Shown here: one piece after another, positions 1 to 8,970 of the stretch
Position numbering within the stretch: the first letter of the stretch is position 1
Layout of the letters: the number at the start of each line of letters is the position of its first letter
Source: DAISKN01 sp963716925
GTDB lineage: Bacteria > Acidobacteriota > Vicinamibacteria > Marinacidobacterales > SMYC01
Direction of reading: 5' to 3'
DNA length: 64,000 nucleotides
NCBI GenBank assembly: GCA_963716925.1
Contig: CAVQUX010000010.1
Coordinates: 1,116,001 to 1,180,000 of the forward strand
Notes under the pieces: generated by a model
What the model saw: the letters and a program-made list of their open reading frames with translations, nothing else
The model's database searches: none
What the model was told of the DNA's origin: nothing
Translations under genes and position numbers: made by a program

Positions 1-2
1 AC

Positions 3-368
3 ACCAACATCGGCAAGGCGATCCCCGCGAACGTCGATCGCTTGATGACCGTTCTCGACCGGCTCGAGCGCCATCCCGACTTCCCGCCCAAGGCGCGATC
101 GCGCATCGCGGTCTTCCGCTCGCGCATCCTCCGCGACGCAGGCTGGCAGGGGGTGCGGGTGGTGGGGGACATCCCCTGGGCGCGAGAGTGCTACCGCCGG
201 TCGGTTCTGGCTCACCCAGGGCAGCGTTTTCATCCGCGCGTCCTGGCCGGCCGTGCGATCGCCTGCCTCCCGCGATCGGCTCGCGGTCTCCTGAACCGGA
301 TCGGCGATCGCCTGCGCGGCCGCTCCGGACCCGGATACGTGAAGCGCCCCGACATCGAGGTTCGTTGA
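3..368 (+). CDS. Glycosyltransferase family 2-like protein, C-terminal fragment (5' end outside window)
   Basis: The reading frame is open from the first bases of the window, so the start lies upstream. The visible 121 residues are basic and helical and resemble the tail that follows the catalytic domain of GT-A glycosyltransferases; no catalytic motif is in view. The stop is one base before the GTG of the acyltransferase, so the two are probably co-transcribed. Assignment to glycosyltransferase family 2 rests on context (a polysaccharide cluster) and on general tail character. It could be another membrane-associated enzyme of the cluster. Confidence 0.5.
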   Translation, partial: TNIGKAIPANVDRLMTVLDRLERHPDFPPKARSRIAVFRSRILRDAGWQGVRVVGDIPWARECYRRSVLAHPGQRFHPRVLAGRAIACLPRSARGLLNRIGDRLRGRSGPGYVKRPDIEVR

Positions 369-369
369 C

Positions 370-939
370 GTGCTGAGAAAACTGCGCCTCGGTCTGGCGC
401 TTTTCGCCCGCGCGCTGCGCCGCTCGCTCCTGAGTATCCTGATGCCGCTCCTCGAGCCGGGAGTCCGTCTGGGCCGGCGCGTCGACGTCGGGCGGCGCGC
501 CGAGCTCCGGGTCACCTCCGGCGGAACCATCACCATCGAGGACGGCGTTTCCATCGAGAGCGACGTGCTCATTCACGCCGAGGGGGGCTCGGTCGTCATC
601 GGCCGGGACGGCTTCGTAGGGCGCGGATCGCAAATCGTGGCGCTCCAGAGCGTTGCCATCGGACCGGACGCGCTCATCGCCGCCTTCGTGGTCATCCGCG
701 ACGCCGATCACCGCTTCGACGATCCGTCCCGCCCGATCCGGGAGCAGGGTCATGACGTCCGGCCCATCGAGATCGGCGCGGACGTGTGGCTGGGGGCGCA
801 CGCGGTGGTAACGGCGGGCTCGACCATCGGCGACGGCTCGGTGATCGGCGCCAACGCCGTCGTGCGCGGCGACATTCCGCCGCTTTCGGTCGCCGCCGGG
901 ATTCCCGCCCGCGTCCTCCGTCAGCGCGGGCGCCGGTAG
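370..939 (+). CDS. Hexapeptide-repeat acyltransferase (WbbJ/maltose-acetyltransferase type)
   Basis: Predicted O-acetyltransferase acting on a sugar of the surface polysaccharide. After a basic N-terminus of about 30 residues, most of the 189-residue protein is left-handed beta-helix repeat with the I/V-G-x-x-x pattern (for example GRDGFVGRGS and IGDGSVIGANAVV). The segment DADHRFDD (residues 111-118, His114) is placed like the catalytic His loop of LacA/WbbJ-type enzymes. The GTG start at 370 follows the upstream stop by one base, and the stop is 3 bases before the next gene. Family is confident; the acetylated sugar is unknown. Confidence 0.85.
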   Translation: MLRKLRLGLALFARALRRSLLSILMPLLEPGVRLGRRVDVGRRAELRVTSGGTITIEDGVSIESDVLIHAEGGSVVIGRDGFVGRGSQIVALQSVAIGPDALIAAFVVIRDADHRFDDPSRPIREQGHDVRPIEIGADVWLGAHAVVTAGSTIGDGSVIGANAVVRGDIPPLSVAAGIPARVLRQRGRR

Positions 940-942
940 TCC

Positions 943-2121
943 ATGTTCGAGCTCCTGCACGTGATCGAGACCCTGGGCTCGGGCGGCGCCGAGCGACTGC
1001 TCCACACCAACCTCGCTCACCTGGACCGCGCTCGATTCCGGAGCTCGGTCGTGGCGCTCCGCTCTTCCCCCGATCACTGGCGGGCGCCCATCGAAGCGCT
1101 CGGAGTGTCCGTCGAGACTCTGGGAGTGCGGAGCCGGCGCGATCTTCCGGGGGCGGTCGGTCGGATGCGGAAGCTCCTGTCCCGGCGCGGCGTTTCGCTG
1201 GTGCATACCCACCTCTTCGAGGCCAACGTCGTCGGCAGGCTCGCCGGGCGGCTGGCGGGGGTTCCCGTCATCAGCTCGATTCACAACCCGGACTACGAGC
1301 CGGCGGCGTGGAATGCCGGACGCCAGGGCAACGGTGCGAAGCGCCGCTTCTTTCTCGCGCTCGATCGCGGCACCGCGCGAATCGGCTGCTCTCGGATGAT
1401 CGCCGTGAGCGAGAGCGTGCGCCAGAGCGCGCATGCTCACCTGAGACTTCCTCTCGATCGCATCGACGTGGTGGAGAACCCCGTCGACCTGGACGAGCTT
1501 CGGCGGCCCCCCGAGCGCGATCGAGCGGCTCTTCTTCACGATCTCGGACTTCCAGCGGACGCACGGGTGATTCTGAACGTCGCGCGCCTGAGTCCACAGA
1601 AGGGACTCCATCACGCGATCGAAGCCCTGCCGAGGATCCTCGCGGATCAGCCCCGTGCCCACCTCCTGTCGGTGGGAGCGCAGGATCATCGGGAATGGCT
1701 CGATAGGTTGCGACGCCTCTCGGCCGGGCGTGGCGTAGCCGGGCACGTCCATTTCCTCGGGCCCCGGCGGGACATCCCCGATCTGCTGCATGCGTGCGAC
1801 GTGTTCGTCTTTCCTTCCCTGTTCGAGGGCCTGGGACTGGCGTTGATCGAGGCCATGGCCGCGGGCTGCGTGTGCGTCGCCTCCGCCGTGAGACCGGTCA
1901 GCGAGATCGTCCGGGACGGAGTCGACGGCTTCCTGGTTCCTCCGGGAGACGACGTCGCGCTCTCGCGGGCAGTACTCGGGGCGATGGACGATATCCCGCG
2001 GCGGAGAATGCTTGCCGCGTCGGCCAGGGAGTCGGCCGCCCGAAGGTTCGATCCGGAAGCGGCCGCCGATCGCCTCGAGGCGATTTACGACCGCGTCCTC
2101 GCGGAACGGGGAGGAGCGTAA
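943..2121 (+). CDS. Glycosyltransferase, GT4 family (GT-B fold)
   Basis: Transfers a sugar from a nucleotide donor during polysaccharide assembly at the cytoplasmic face of the inner membrane. The 392-residue protein starts with the GT4 acceptor-side motif GSGGAE (about residues 13-18) and carries the donor-site E-x7-E motif as E295-GLGLALI-E303, inside FVFPSLFEG...EAMAAG. The N-domain segment HTHLFEANVVGRLAG is also typical. It ends the plus-strand run of three genes and converges on the cytidylyltransferase with only 3 bases between the stop codons. Donor and acceptor cannot be read from the sequence. Confidence 0.9.
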   Translation: MFELLHVIETLGSGGAERLLHTNLAHLDRARFRSSVVALRSSPDHWRAPIEALGVSVETLGVRSRRDLPGAVGRMRKLLSRRGVSLVHTHLFEANVVGRLAGRLAGVPVISSIHNPDYEPAAWNAGRQGNGAKRRFFLALDRGTARIGCSRMIAVSESVRQSAHAHLRLPLDRIDVVENPVDLDELRRPPERDRAALLHDLGLPADARVILNVARLSPQKGLHHAIEALPRILADQPRAHLLSVGAQDHREWLDRLRRLSAGRGVAGHVHFLGPRRDIPDLLHACDVFVFPSLFEGLGLALIEAMAAGCVCVASAVRPVSEIVRDGVDGFLVPPGDDVALSRAVLGAMDDIPRRRMLAASARESAARRFDPEAAADRLEAIYDRVLAERGGA

Positions 2122-2124
2122 ATA

Positions 2125-2892
2125 TCAGGCCCAGACTTTCCAGGGCGCGCGGCCGCTGGTCCAAAGGGAGTCCAGCAGGCGCTTCTCCCGCAGGGTGTCC
2201 ATGCACTGCCAGAAGCTCTCGTGCTTGTAGGCCATGAGCTGGCCGGCCGCTGCGAGACGCTCGAGAGGCTCGCGTTCCCAGTGCACGTCGCCGGGAATGA
2301 GATCCAGAACCGGCGGCTCGAGCACGAAGAACCCGCCGTTGATCCAGCCTTCGCCGAGCTGGGGCTTCTCCGAGAAGCGCTTGACGAGGTCGCCCTCGAA
2401 CTGGAGCTCACCGAAGCGGGCGGGCGGGCGCACCGCCGTTACCGTCGCGAGCTTCCCGTGCGCGCGGTGGAAGGTGAGGAGCTTGCCGAGATCCAGATCG
2501 CAGAGGCCGTCGCCGTAGGTGAGCATGAAGGTGCCGTCACGCAGGAGCGGCGCCACCCGGGCGAGCCTTCCCCCGGTCTGCGTCTCCACTCCGGTATCCA
2601 CGAGCCTCAGCTTCCAATCGTCGAGCGGCCGATCGTGGCGCTCCACGCGGCGGTCGCCCAGGGAGAGGGTGAAGCTGCCGTCGAGCTCCGCCAGGTCGAG
2701 GAGCCAGCGCTTGATCACTTCCCCGCGGTAGCCGAGGGCGATCACGAACTCCTTGAGCCCGTGGTGCGCGTAGTGCTTCATGATGTGCCAGAGGATAGGC
2801 CGCCCGCCGATCTCGACCATCGGCTTGGGCTTGGACTCCGTCTCTTCTGAGAGACGGCTCCCGAGACCGCCGGCGAAGATCACGACCTTCAT
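2125..2892 (-). CDS. rfbF: Glucose-1-phosphate cytidylyltransferase
   Basis: Makes CDP-glucose from CTP and glucose-1-phosphate, the first step toward CDP-3,6-dideoxyhexoses. The 255-residue length matches RfbF. Seen: nucleotide-binding loop FAGGLGSRLSEET near the N-terminus, KPKPMVEIGGRPILWHIMK, TYGDGLCDLDL, EKPQ and INGGFFVL, all in RfbF order, and the C-terminal W-x-MDTLR block (WQCMDTLREK). The start ATG overlaps the TGA of the upstream glycosyltransferase by 4 bases (ATGA), so they are translationally coupled. No CDP-glucose 4,6-dehydratase (RfbG) is in the window, so the final sugar is unknown; related thymidylyltransferases are the alternative. Confidence 0.88.
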   Translation of the reverse strand: MKVVIFAGGLGSRLSEETESKPKPMVEIGGRPILWHIMKHYAHHGLKEFVIALGYRGEVIKRWLLDLAELDGSFTLSLGDRRVERHDRPLDDWKLRLVDTGVETQTGGRLARVAPLLRDGTFMLTYGDGLCDLDLGKLLTFHRAHGKLATVTAVRPPARFGELQFEGDLVKRFSEKPQLGEGWINGGFFVLEPPVLDLIPGDVHWEREPLERLAAAGQLMAYKHESFWQCMDTLREKRLLDSLWTSGRAPWKVWA

Positions 2893-3962
2893 GCGGCCGC
2901 TGCCTTGAGCTCCCGCTCCAGATGGTCGAGCTGTCCGCTGAGACTGAATCGCTCCTCGACGACGCGCCTCGCGGCCGCGCCCATCGTTCGCCGCAGCTCG
3001 GGATCCTCGGCCAGCCGGCGCATGCGGTCGTACCAGTCGTCGGGAGTGTCGGCGAGAAAGCCCGTGCGGCCGTCCTCGACGATCTCGAGGTTGGAGCCGA
3101 TGGGCGAGGCGACGACCGGGATTCCCATGCTCATGCATTGAACGAGCTTGTAGTAGAACTTCCACGGACTCCATCCGTCCGGCTTCACCGGAACCAGCGC
3201 GATCTGGCACCGGTGCATGAGCGGCACCTCCACCTCCCACGACCAGGGGCTGAACTCGACGGGAACGCCTTCGAATCGAAGCGGCTGGTCGGCGACCACG
3301 GAGAGAGTCGCCCCATGGGAGCGGGAAAGACGTGCGAGCGGCTCGACGACCGCTTCCAGATTCGGCTGGCTGGTGCGGGTCCCCACCCAGCCGACTCGCA
3401 GGGGCGCCCCCGCGGGGAGTGCGGGCGCGGGCGCGTAGCGACCGGTATCGACCGCCATGGGAACGATGGAAACGCGCCGCGAGAATCGGTTCGCATAGTC
3501 GCGGATGGCGCGGTTGACGGCCCAGACCTGGTCGCTCATCCGCATGAGGTCGTCGGTCTTCCCGAACCACTTGAGAGCGGTGAGGCGGCCGTTCGATGGG
3601 CTCACGTACGGAACGAACAGGGGCTCGTCGAGGTCGTAGATGATCGGGGCGCGCCACCGCCGGGTGAGCCGCTCGATGAGCGCCGGACCCACGAGCGCCG
3701 CCTCGCGATAGATGTAGACCACGTCGGGCCGCGACTCCCGCAGCACGCGCCCCACCTGCTCCAGGCAGCAGCGCGCGAGCGCGCCCGCACGGCTCAGAAG
3801 CCGGCCGCGCGCATGGAGCACCGAGGTCAGCGCCGGGCTCGCGAACGGCAGGAACGAGAACGAGATCCCGCGCGACTCGAGGTGGCGCGCCCAGGTCTCG
3901 ACGCGGAAGCGCTGCCCCGCGCAGTAGTCCTGGTGATAGGGCACCAGTGCCGCAACTCGCAT
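2889..3962 (-). CDS. Glycosyltransferase, GT-B fold (GT4-like)
   Basis: A 357-residue glycosyltransferase coupled to rfbF. The start is the ATG giving MRVAALVPYH, which fits the first beta strand of the GT-B fold; the frame continues upstream but that part looks non-coding. Visible elements are YDLDEPLFVPY in the acceptor half, RVGWVGTRTSQPN at the start of the second Rossmann domain, and the donor-binding region KLVQCMSMGIPVVASPIG...EDGRTGFL near the C-terminus. It starts 47 bases from a divergent glycosyltransferase, so an A/T-rich island between them probably contains opposing promoters. Sugar specificity unknown. Confidence 0.85.
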   Translation of the reverse strand: MRVAALVPYHQDYCAGQRFRVETWARHLESRGISFSFLPFASPALTSVLHARGRLLSRAGALARCCLEQVGRVLRESRPDVVYIYREAALVGPALIERLTRRWRAPIIYDLDEPLFVPYVSPSNGRLTALKWFGKTDDLMRMSDQVWAVNRAIRDYANRFSRRVSIVPMAVDTGRYAPAPALPAGAPLRVGWVGTRTSQPNLEAVVEPLARLSRSHGATLSVVADQPLRFEGVPVEFSPWSWEVEVPLMHRCQIALVPVKPDGWSPWKFYYKLVQCMSMGIPVVASPIGSNLEIVEDGRTGFLADTPDDWYDRMRRLAEDPELRRTMGAAARRVVEERFSLSGQLDHLERELKAAAA

Positions 3963-4009
3963 TGTGGGTATGGTTAATTGTAAGATCAATATTCCCCCCG
4001 GGCAAAAAC

Positions 4010-5218
4010 TTGCGCGCGCTCTACGTCTCCCATACCGGCATGACCGAGCCGCTCGGACACTCCCAGGTGTTGCCGTACGTCGAGGGCCTGGCGCGCGCCG
4101 GGTTCCGCATGGACATCGTCGCCTTCGAGCCGAGGCAGGCGACCGCCGGGGAGATCCGCGCCGTGGAAGAACGGCTCGCCGCGTCCGGTGTCGGGTATTC
4201 CTGGTCCAGGCGCAGCGCATCTCACGCTTTCGCGGTGAAGCTCCGGGAGGCGACCTGGGCGCTGACGCGGGTCCTGGCGCGCGATCTCTCCGGGCGCCCG
4301 CGGATCGTGCACGCTCGGAGCTACCTGCCGTCGGCGGCGGCTCATCTCGCCGCCGCGCTGTCGCCGGGGACGCGCTTTCTCTTCGACGTGCGCGGTCTTC
4401 TGGGAGAGGAGTACGTCGACGCCGGACACTGGAGCGCGGGGTCGTACCGCTACAAGCTGCTCAAGCGATTCGAGAGGCGCCTCTTCGCCCGCGCCGACGG
4501 GGTGGTGGTGCTTACCGAGCGGCACCGCCGCCACCTTCGCGAGGAGACGGGTCTGGTGTCCCGCGACACGCCCATCGAGGTCATCCCCACCTGCGTGGAC
4601 GTCGGCCGCTTCTCCGCGAGCGCCGAAGCTCGCGCCCGGTGGCGACGCGATCTGGGCGCGGGGAGCCGCTTCGTGCTCGTCTATGCCGGGACGCTCGGCG
4701 CCTGGTACCGCGAAGAGGAGATGGTCCGGTTCTATGCGGCGCTCCGCCGCCGCCGTTCCGCGTGCTTCGCGCTCCTGACCCACTCGCCGACGGATCGGTT
4801 CGACGCCGCGGTCGCGGCGGCGGGGGTTCCGCGCGAGGAGGTGCTGGTCCGCCGAGTGGCTCCGGGAGAGATGCCGGAAGCACTCGCGGCGGCCGATGCG
4901 GCCCTGTCTTTCATCACTCCTTGCTTCTCGAAGCTCGGCTCGTCGCCGACCAAGACCGCGGAGTACCTGGCCATGGGTTTGCCGACGGTCATGAACCGCG
5001 GTATCGGCGACGGCGATCGGCTGATCGACGAGGTGCCTGCGGTGATCGATGCCGGCGATCTCGGCCCGGACGACATCGAAGACGCTGCGGAGCGCCTGGC
5101 GGCCGCAGACGTGGACGCGCTTCGCGAGAGTGCTCGCCGAGCCGCGGTCGAGCGTTTCTCGATCGATGCCGTCGGAATTCCGCGCTACCGCCGCCTGTAC
5201 GAGCGGATCGCCGCCTAG
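4010..5218 (+). CDS. Glycosyltransferase, GT-B fold
   Basis: A 402-residue glycosyltransferase of the polysaccharide cluster. I take the TTG at 4010 as start because it gives MRALYVSHTGMTEPLGHSQV, which fits the family N-terminus; the frame is open further upstream to an ATG at 3947, but that stretch overlaps the divergent gene. Motifs include FDVRGLLGEEYVD, the domain linker VIPTCVDVGRF followed by YAGTLG, and the donor region SPTKTAEYLAMGLPTVMN. It is followed by a methyltransferase 14 bases downstream, suggesting one transcript. Substrates are not evident. Confidence 0.85.
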   Translation: MRALYVSHTGMTEPLGHSQVLPYVEGLARAGFRMDIVAFEPRQATAGEIRAVEERLAASGVGYSWSRRSASHAFAVKLREATWALTRVLARDLSGRPRIVHARSYLPSAAAHLAAALSPGTRFLFDVRGLLGEEYVDAGHWSAGSYRYKLLKRFERRLFARADGVVVLTERHRRHLREETGLVSRDTPIEVIPTCVDVGRFSASAEARARWRRDLGAGSRFVLVYAGTLGAWYREEEMVRFYAALRRRRSACFALLTHSPTDRFDAAVAAAGVPREEVLVRRVAPGEMPEALAAADAALSFITPCFSKLGSSPTKTAEYLAMGLPTVMNRGIGDGDRLIDEVPAVIDAGDLGPDDIEDAAERLAAADVDALRESARRAAVERFSIDAVGIPRYRRLYERIAA

Positions 5219-5232
5219 CCCGGTCCTGAGCG

Positions 5233-6114
5233 ATGGCCTCGGCCTGTCCTCTCTGCGGCTTCGAGTCGTACAGACCGTCCTGGCTCGGCGTCACCCTCTA
5301 CCGGGGGAAGGAGTTCCCCTACGTCGCCTGCGGCGGCTGCGGTTCTCTCTACTGCCGGCCGATGCCCGACGCGGAGGACCTCGCCTCCATGTACGATGCG
5401 AGTTACGGGAGCTCGTCCCGGCCGGAGGCGACCTCCGACCCCAGGGAGCCGCAATGGGTGCTCGAATGGCTCGATCGGCTCCCGGCGGGGGCGTTCGTGG
5501 ACTACGGCTGCGGGGCCGGCGAGCTCCTGGCCGGAGCGGCGTCGCGGGGCTTTCGCCCGCTCGGGATCGAGCTCACGCCCGAGGTGGTGGAGGCGACTTC
5601 GAGAAGGACGAGGCTTCCCGTGCTGACGACGGAGGATGCCTTCGCGAAAGGCGCCGTCGCGGACGTGCTCCACCTCGGCGACGTTCTCGAGCATCTCACC
5701 GATATCGATCGGGAGTTGCCCCGGATCCTCTCGCTCCTCAAGAACGGAGGTCTCCTTCTCGCTCAGGGGCCTCTCGAAGCGAACGCGAACCTCTTCACCT
5801 GGACGGTGCGGATGAGCCGGTCCGTGAACCGTCGCCGGAAGGTGGCGATGCCTCCCTACCACGTGCTGCTCGCGACCGTCGACGGGCAGTGGGCATTGTT
5901 CCGCCGCTTCGGTTTGACCGCCGTCGAGACGAAAGTGACCGAAGTTTCCTGGCCGGCTCCCTCCGTTCTTTCGCCCCGCGACCTCGTCCGCCCGCGACGA
6001 GCGGCGCTCTTCACCCTGCGCCTTCTGTCGCGAGTGCTCTCGCGGCTGAGCTCCGATCGCTGGGGGAACCGCTATCGCTACGCCGGCCGCCTCGATCGAG
6101 TCTTCAAGCCTTGA
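5233..6114 (+). CDS. SAM-dependent methyltransferase with N-terminal zinc-ribbon-like cysteines
   Basis: Class I methyltransferase of 293 residues, probably modifying a sugar or lipid-linked glycan. The N-terminus carries two CxxC pairs (C5/C8 and C33/C36) that look like a zinc site. The SAM-binding glycine-rich motif FVDYGCGAGELL is around residue 90, followed by the acidic LGIEL strand and HLGDVLEHL. Such zinc-plus-methyltransferase proteins are common in O-antigen and capsule clusters. It overlaps the convergent methyltransferase gene by 11 bases at the 3' end. Confidence 0.85.
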   Translation: MASACPLCGFESYRPSWLGVTLYRGKEFPYVACGGCGSLYCRPMPDAEDLASMYDASYGSSSRPEATSDPREPQWVLEWLDRLPAGAFVDYGCGAGELLAGAASRGFRPLGIELTPEVVEATSRRTRLPVLTTEDAFAKGAVADVLHLGDVLEHLTDIDRELPRILSLLKNGGLLLAQGPLEANANLFTWTVRMSRSVNRRRKVAMPPYHVLLATVDGQWALFRRFGLTAVETKVTEVSWPAPSVLSPRDLVRPRRAALFTLRLLSRVLSRLSSDRWGNRYRYAGRLDRVFKP

Positions 6115-6940
6115 TCCCCACCGCGCACCAGTAGGGCGGTCGATCCGAGAATCGAATCTCGGTCAAGCCGGCTTCCTTCATCATGCTCTCGATCTCGTGG
6201 GCTCGGAACCTCTTCTCGAGCGGGGTCCCGAATCGATCCCGGGCATCGGTCCGCATGCTGTAGAAGTCGCGGTCGCGATAGAGGGCGAGAGGGAAGTTCG
6301 CGACGTCGAGCCCCGCGCCCTCCGCGACGCGCGCGAGCCGGGCGAGAGGCCAATAGAGCGAGAGCGCGAGGACGTCGCAGAGAAGCGACTGGGGCGCCGG
6401 CGGGAGCCGGACGATGGTCCGCCGCGCCAGCTCCGTAGCCCTCCAGAGGAATCGATACCACGCGGGGCGGCTCTCGAAGGCGTAGTAGAGGTACACGAGA
6501 AAAGGCGCGCCCCTCTTCAGCGTCCGCGCGACCGCGGTGAGGGCGCCGGCGGTGTCGGGCACGTGATGGAGAACTCCCAGCGAGTAGGCGAAATCCAGGG
6601 ACTGCTCCCCGATCGGAAGCGCGTCGACGCTCGCGTGATGAAAGAGGACGTTGCCGACGGACGACAGGCGGCGGCGGGCCACGGATAGGGCTTCTTCGCT
6701 GGCATCGACGCAGTGAAGCACCGACGCCCGCTCGGAGGCGAAGCGGGCCCAGCGTCCCGATCCGCACCCGACGTCGGCTCCGACCGCGTTCTCCGGCAGC
6801 CGTTCCCAGGGGAAGATCGCGAAGTACTCCTCGAACATCGTTCGCAGCGCCTCTTCGGGCACCATCGACTGATCGAAGCGCGCCCACTGGCGGCCGAAGG
6901 AGCGGAGCGTCGCCTCGTCGAGGTTTTCCACCGCCGTCAC
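6104..6940 (-). CDS. Class I SAM-dependent methyltransferase
   Basis: A 278-residue methyltransferase. The SAM motif GADVGCGSGRW lies near residue 60, then HCVDASEEAL and the post-motif SLGVLHHVPD, the usual order of UbiE-like small-molecule methyltransferases. The C-terminal half holds hydrophobic helices (LLCDVLALSLYWPLARL) suggesting membrane contact. Its ATG overlaps the TGA of the upstream O-antigen ligase gene by 4 bases, so the two are co-translated. The likely role is tailoring of the glycan or its lipid carrier; the substrate is unknown. Confidence 0.85.
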   Translation of the reverse strand: MTAVENLDEATLRSFGRQWARFDQSMVPEEALRTMFEEYFAIFPWERLPENAVGADVGCGSGRWARFASERASVLHCVDASEEALSVARRRLSSVGNVLFHHASVDALPIGEQSLDFAYSLGVLHHVPDTAGALTAVARTLKRGAPFLVYLYYAFESRPAWYRFLWRATELARRTIVRLPPAPQSLLCDVLALSLYWPLARLARVAEGAGLDVANFPLALYRDRDFYSMRTDARDRFGTPLEKRFRAHEIESMMKEAGLTEIRFSDRPPYWCAVGIKA

Positions 6941-8970
6941 TCGCTGGACTTCACGAAGGTCTCGAGGGCGAGCTCGGCGTCGGGGCCGCTCCCCGCGGCG
7001 CGGCGCAGAAGGTGGACGTCGTGCTTCACGTACGGGCCGATGATGGAGAGCGCATCCAGGGGGGCGAGTCCGGGCTCGAGCGCGCCGGCGGCCTCGATCT
7101 GGGCCAGAGCGTCGTCGATACGGCGGCGGGAGACCAGATAGAGGGCGTAGTTGGCTCGAAGGTTCGCCCAGTGGGGCTCGAGCTCGAGCGCGTGCACGAA
7201 CAGGCGGTCCGCCTCGCTATCCCGGCCGAGGTTCGCCTCGGTCCAGCCCAGCTCGAACCAGGTTCGTCCGCGAGCGGGCGCCCGCCGCAGCGATTCACGG
7301 AACGCTTCGCCCGCCTGCTCGAGGCGGAGCTCGCGATACCGGGCCTCGTCGCGGGAGCGGTAGGCCTCCTCGTTGTAGAGGCGGCCGAGAAGGTAAGCAG
7401 TATCGGGGTTCGCCGGAACGGCGCTCCTCGACTTTCCCAGCGCCTGGATCAGGGCGGTGAACTCTTCGGGCCGGGCGAGGAGGGGATTGACGCGGCGGTT
7501 CAGCTCGTCGCTCCAACCGAGTCTCAGCGTCCGCACCGCGGCGGCGAGGGCGAGGGCGGCGAGGACGATCGCTGCCGAATGGCGAAAGAGCCTTCGGCCT
7601 TCCCAGCGGTGCTTCGCTGCCGCCGGGGCTACGATTCCCAGAAGCACGGCGAAGAGGAGCGCGTTCGAGGGAATCCGGAAGTTGAAATCGACGAATCCAT
7701 GGACCGAGAGCGCGACTGCCGCGGCGGCGGCCCCGTGGAGGACGCCGCGGCTTCTCTCGGTAATCTCCCCGCGCGCCTCCCTGAGACCGGCTGCGAGCGA
7801 GGAGACGATGAGAATCGCCGCGAAGGCGAGACCGATGAGGCCCGCTTCGCAGAGGAGCTGCAGCCAATCGCTCTCCGCGTACTCGGCGCGGATCTCGCCC
7901 GGGCCGCTGCGGTAGGGCGGGATGGCCGCGGCAAAAGTGCCGAGGCCGGTGCCGACTACGGGAGAGGACGCCGAGAGTCCGAGAGAGTCCGACCAGAGCT
8001 GCATGCGAAATCCGACGGAGTCGTCTCCTGCGGGATCGCCGAGGCTCGCGAGGCGCTCGGAGAGGCTCGTGGGAGCGAAGAGCAGGAGGAAAGCGCCGAC
8101 CGCGAGAGCACCGCCAGCGATGAGGCCGATGGGGAATGCGCGGCCCCCTCGCTCCGGCCCGCGGGAGAGCCAGGCGAGAGTGGCGAGCCCTGCGCCGAGC
8201 GCGACAAAGCCCCCGCGCGAGTAGGAGAGAAGGTGTGCGATCCCGATGAGGACCGAAGAGCCCCCGAGGAGGAGCGCGAGCGCGCTCGCCCGGTGCGCGA
8301 GACCGATCGCCGTTCCGAGAGCGACGAGCGCCGCCGCTTCCGCGTAGCCCGCGAAATGATTGTGGTTCACGAACGGGCCGAACGGACTCCCCGATTCGAC
8401 GGGAATCCGGCCGTAGAGGAGGGTTCCGAACCGGGCCTTCTGGTACACCGCGAAGAGCGAGAGCGCGACGCCGACCGCTGCCAGGCCGTAGGCGAACAGG
8501 TTTCGCTCGGCGCTCCTGCGAAAGAGGCGGTTCGCGAGGTGGAACGCGCAGGCGAGCGAAAGGAGCTGGAGGAAGCTCCACTCCGTCCGAAACGGCTCGA
8601 TCGAGATCGGGTGCCAGCTCGAGAGGCTTCCACTGCCGTCTTCGAGCGCGGTGGCGAGCGGCGCGTAGGCGCGCTCTACCGCGGGCGCGGCGAAGGCGGT
8701 AAGGGGCGCAGGGAGCGGGACGTTTTGAAGCGCGACGAACGCGAGCCCGGAAGCTATCCAGGGCCATCCGTGAGGCGCCGTCACGACTCGCTCCCGCACT
8801 AGCTCGGAGGCCCAGAACAATCCGTGGAAGACGAGGAGGGCGGCGGCAAGCGTCGCCGCCGCCCTGGGAGCCACCGAGCCGAAGGGCCACGGAGAAGCCA
8901 CGACGAGAAGGACGAGGAGGACGCGGGGAATCCAGCCGCGAATCCCGTCAGGCCGTGTGGAGCCCTTCAT
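6937..8970 (-). CDS. O-antigen ligase family (Wzy_C) membrane protein with C-terminal TPR domain
   Basis: Large 677-residue polytopic protein. Residues about 15-460 contain roughly a dozen hydrophobic segments. The conserved periplasmic-loop signature GPFVNHNHFAGYAE is the Wzy_C/WaaL hallmark, followed by SYSRGGFVALGAG and VVGTGLGTF. From about residue 480 it becomes soluble with TPR-like helices (PDTAYLLGRLYNEEA, GRTWFELGWTEANLGRDSEA, HWANLRANYALYLVS). The family either ligates O-chain to lipid A core, polymerises O-units, or glycosylates proteins; the fused TPR suggests a partner-binding role. Translationally coupled to the downstream methyltransferase. Confidence 0.88.
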   Translation of the reverse strand: MKGSTRPDGIRGWIPRVLLVLLVVASPWPFGSVAPRAAATLAAALLVFHGLFWASELVRERVVTAPHGWPWIASGLAFVALQNVPLPAPLTAFAAPAVERAYAPLATALEDGSGSLSSWHPISIEPFRTEWSFLQLLSLACAFHLANRLFRRSAERNLFAYGLAAVGVALSLFAVYQKARFGTLLYGRIPVESGSPFGPFVNHNHFAGYAEAAALVALGTAIGLAHRASALALLLGGSSVLIGIAHLLSYSRGGFVALGAGLATLAWLSRGPERGGRAFPIGLIAGGALAVGAFLLLFAPTSLSERLASLGDPAGDDSVGFRMQLWSDSLGLSASSPVVGTGLGTFAAAIPPYRSGPGEIRAEYAESDWLQLLCEAGLIGLAFAAILIVSSLAAGLREARGEITERSRGVLHGAAAAAVALSVHGFVDFNFRIPSNALLFAVLLGIVAPAAAKHRWEGRRLFRHSAAIVLAALALAAAVRTLRLGWSDELNRRVNPLLARPEEFTALIQALGKSRSAVPANPDTAYLLGRLYNEEAYRSRDEARYRELRLEQAGEAFRESLRRAPARGRTWFELGWTEANLGRDSEADRLFVHALELEPHWANLRANYALYLVSRRRIDDALAQIEAAGALEPGLAPLDALSIIGPYVKHDVHLLRRAAGSGPDAELALETFVKSSE

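Noticed and set aside
3963..4009. TTGATC-N17-CACAAT as promoter for the minus-strand glycosyltransferase
   Set aside because: The -10 would overlap the start codon and is poor; kept only as an A/T-rich island.
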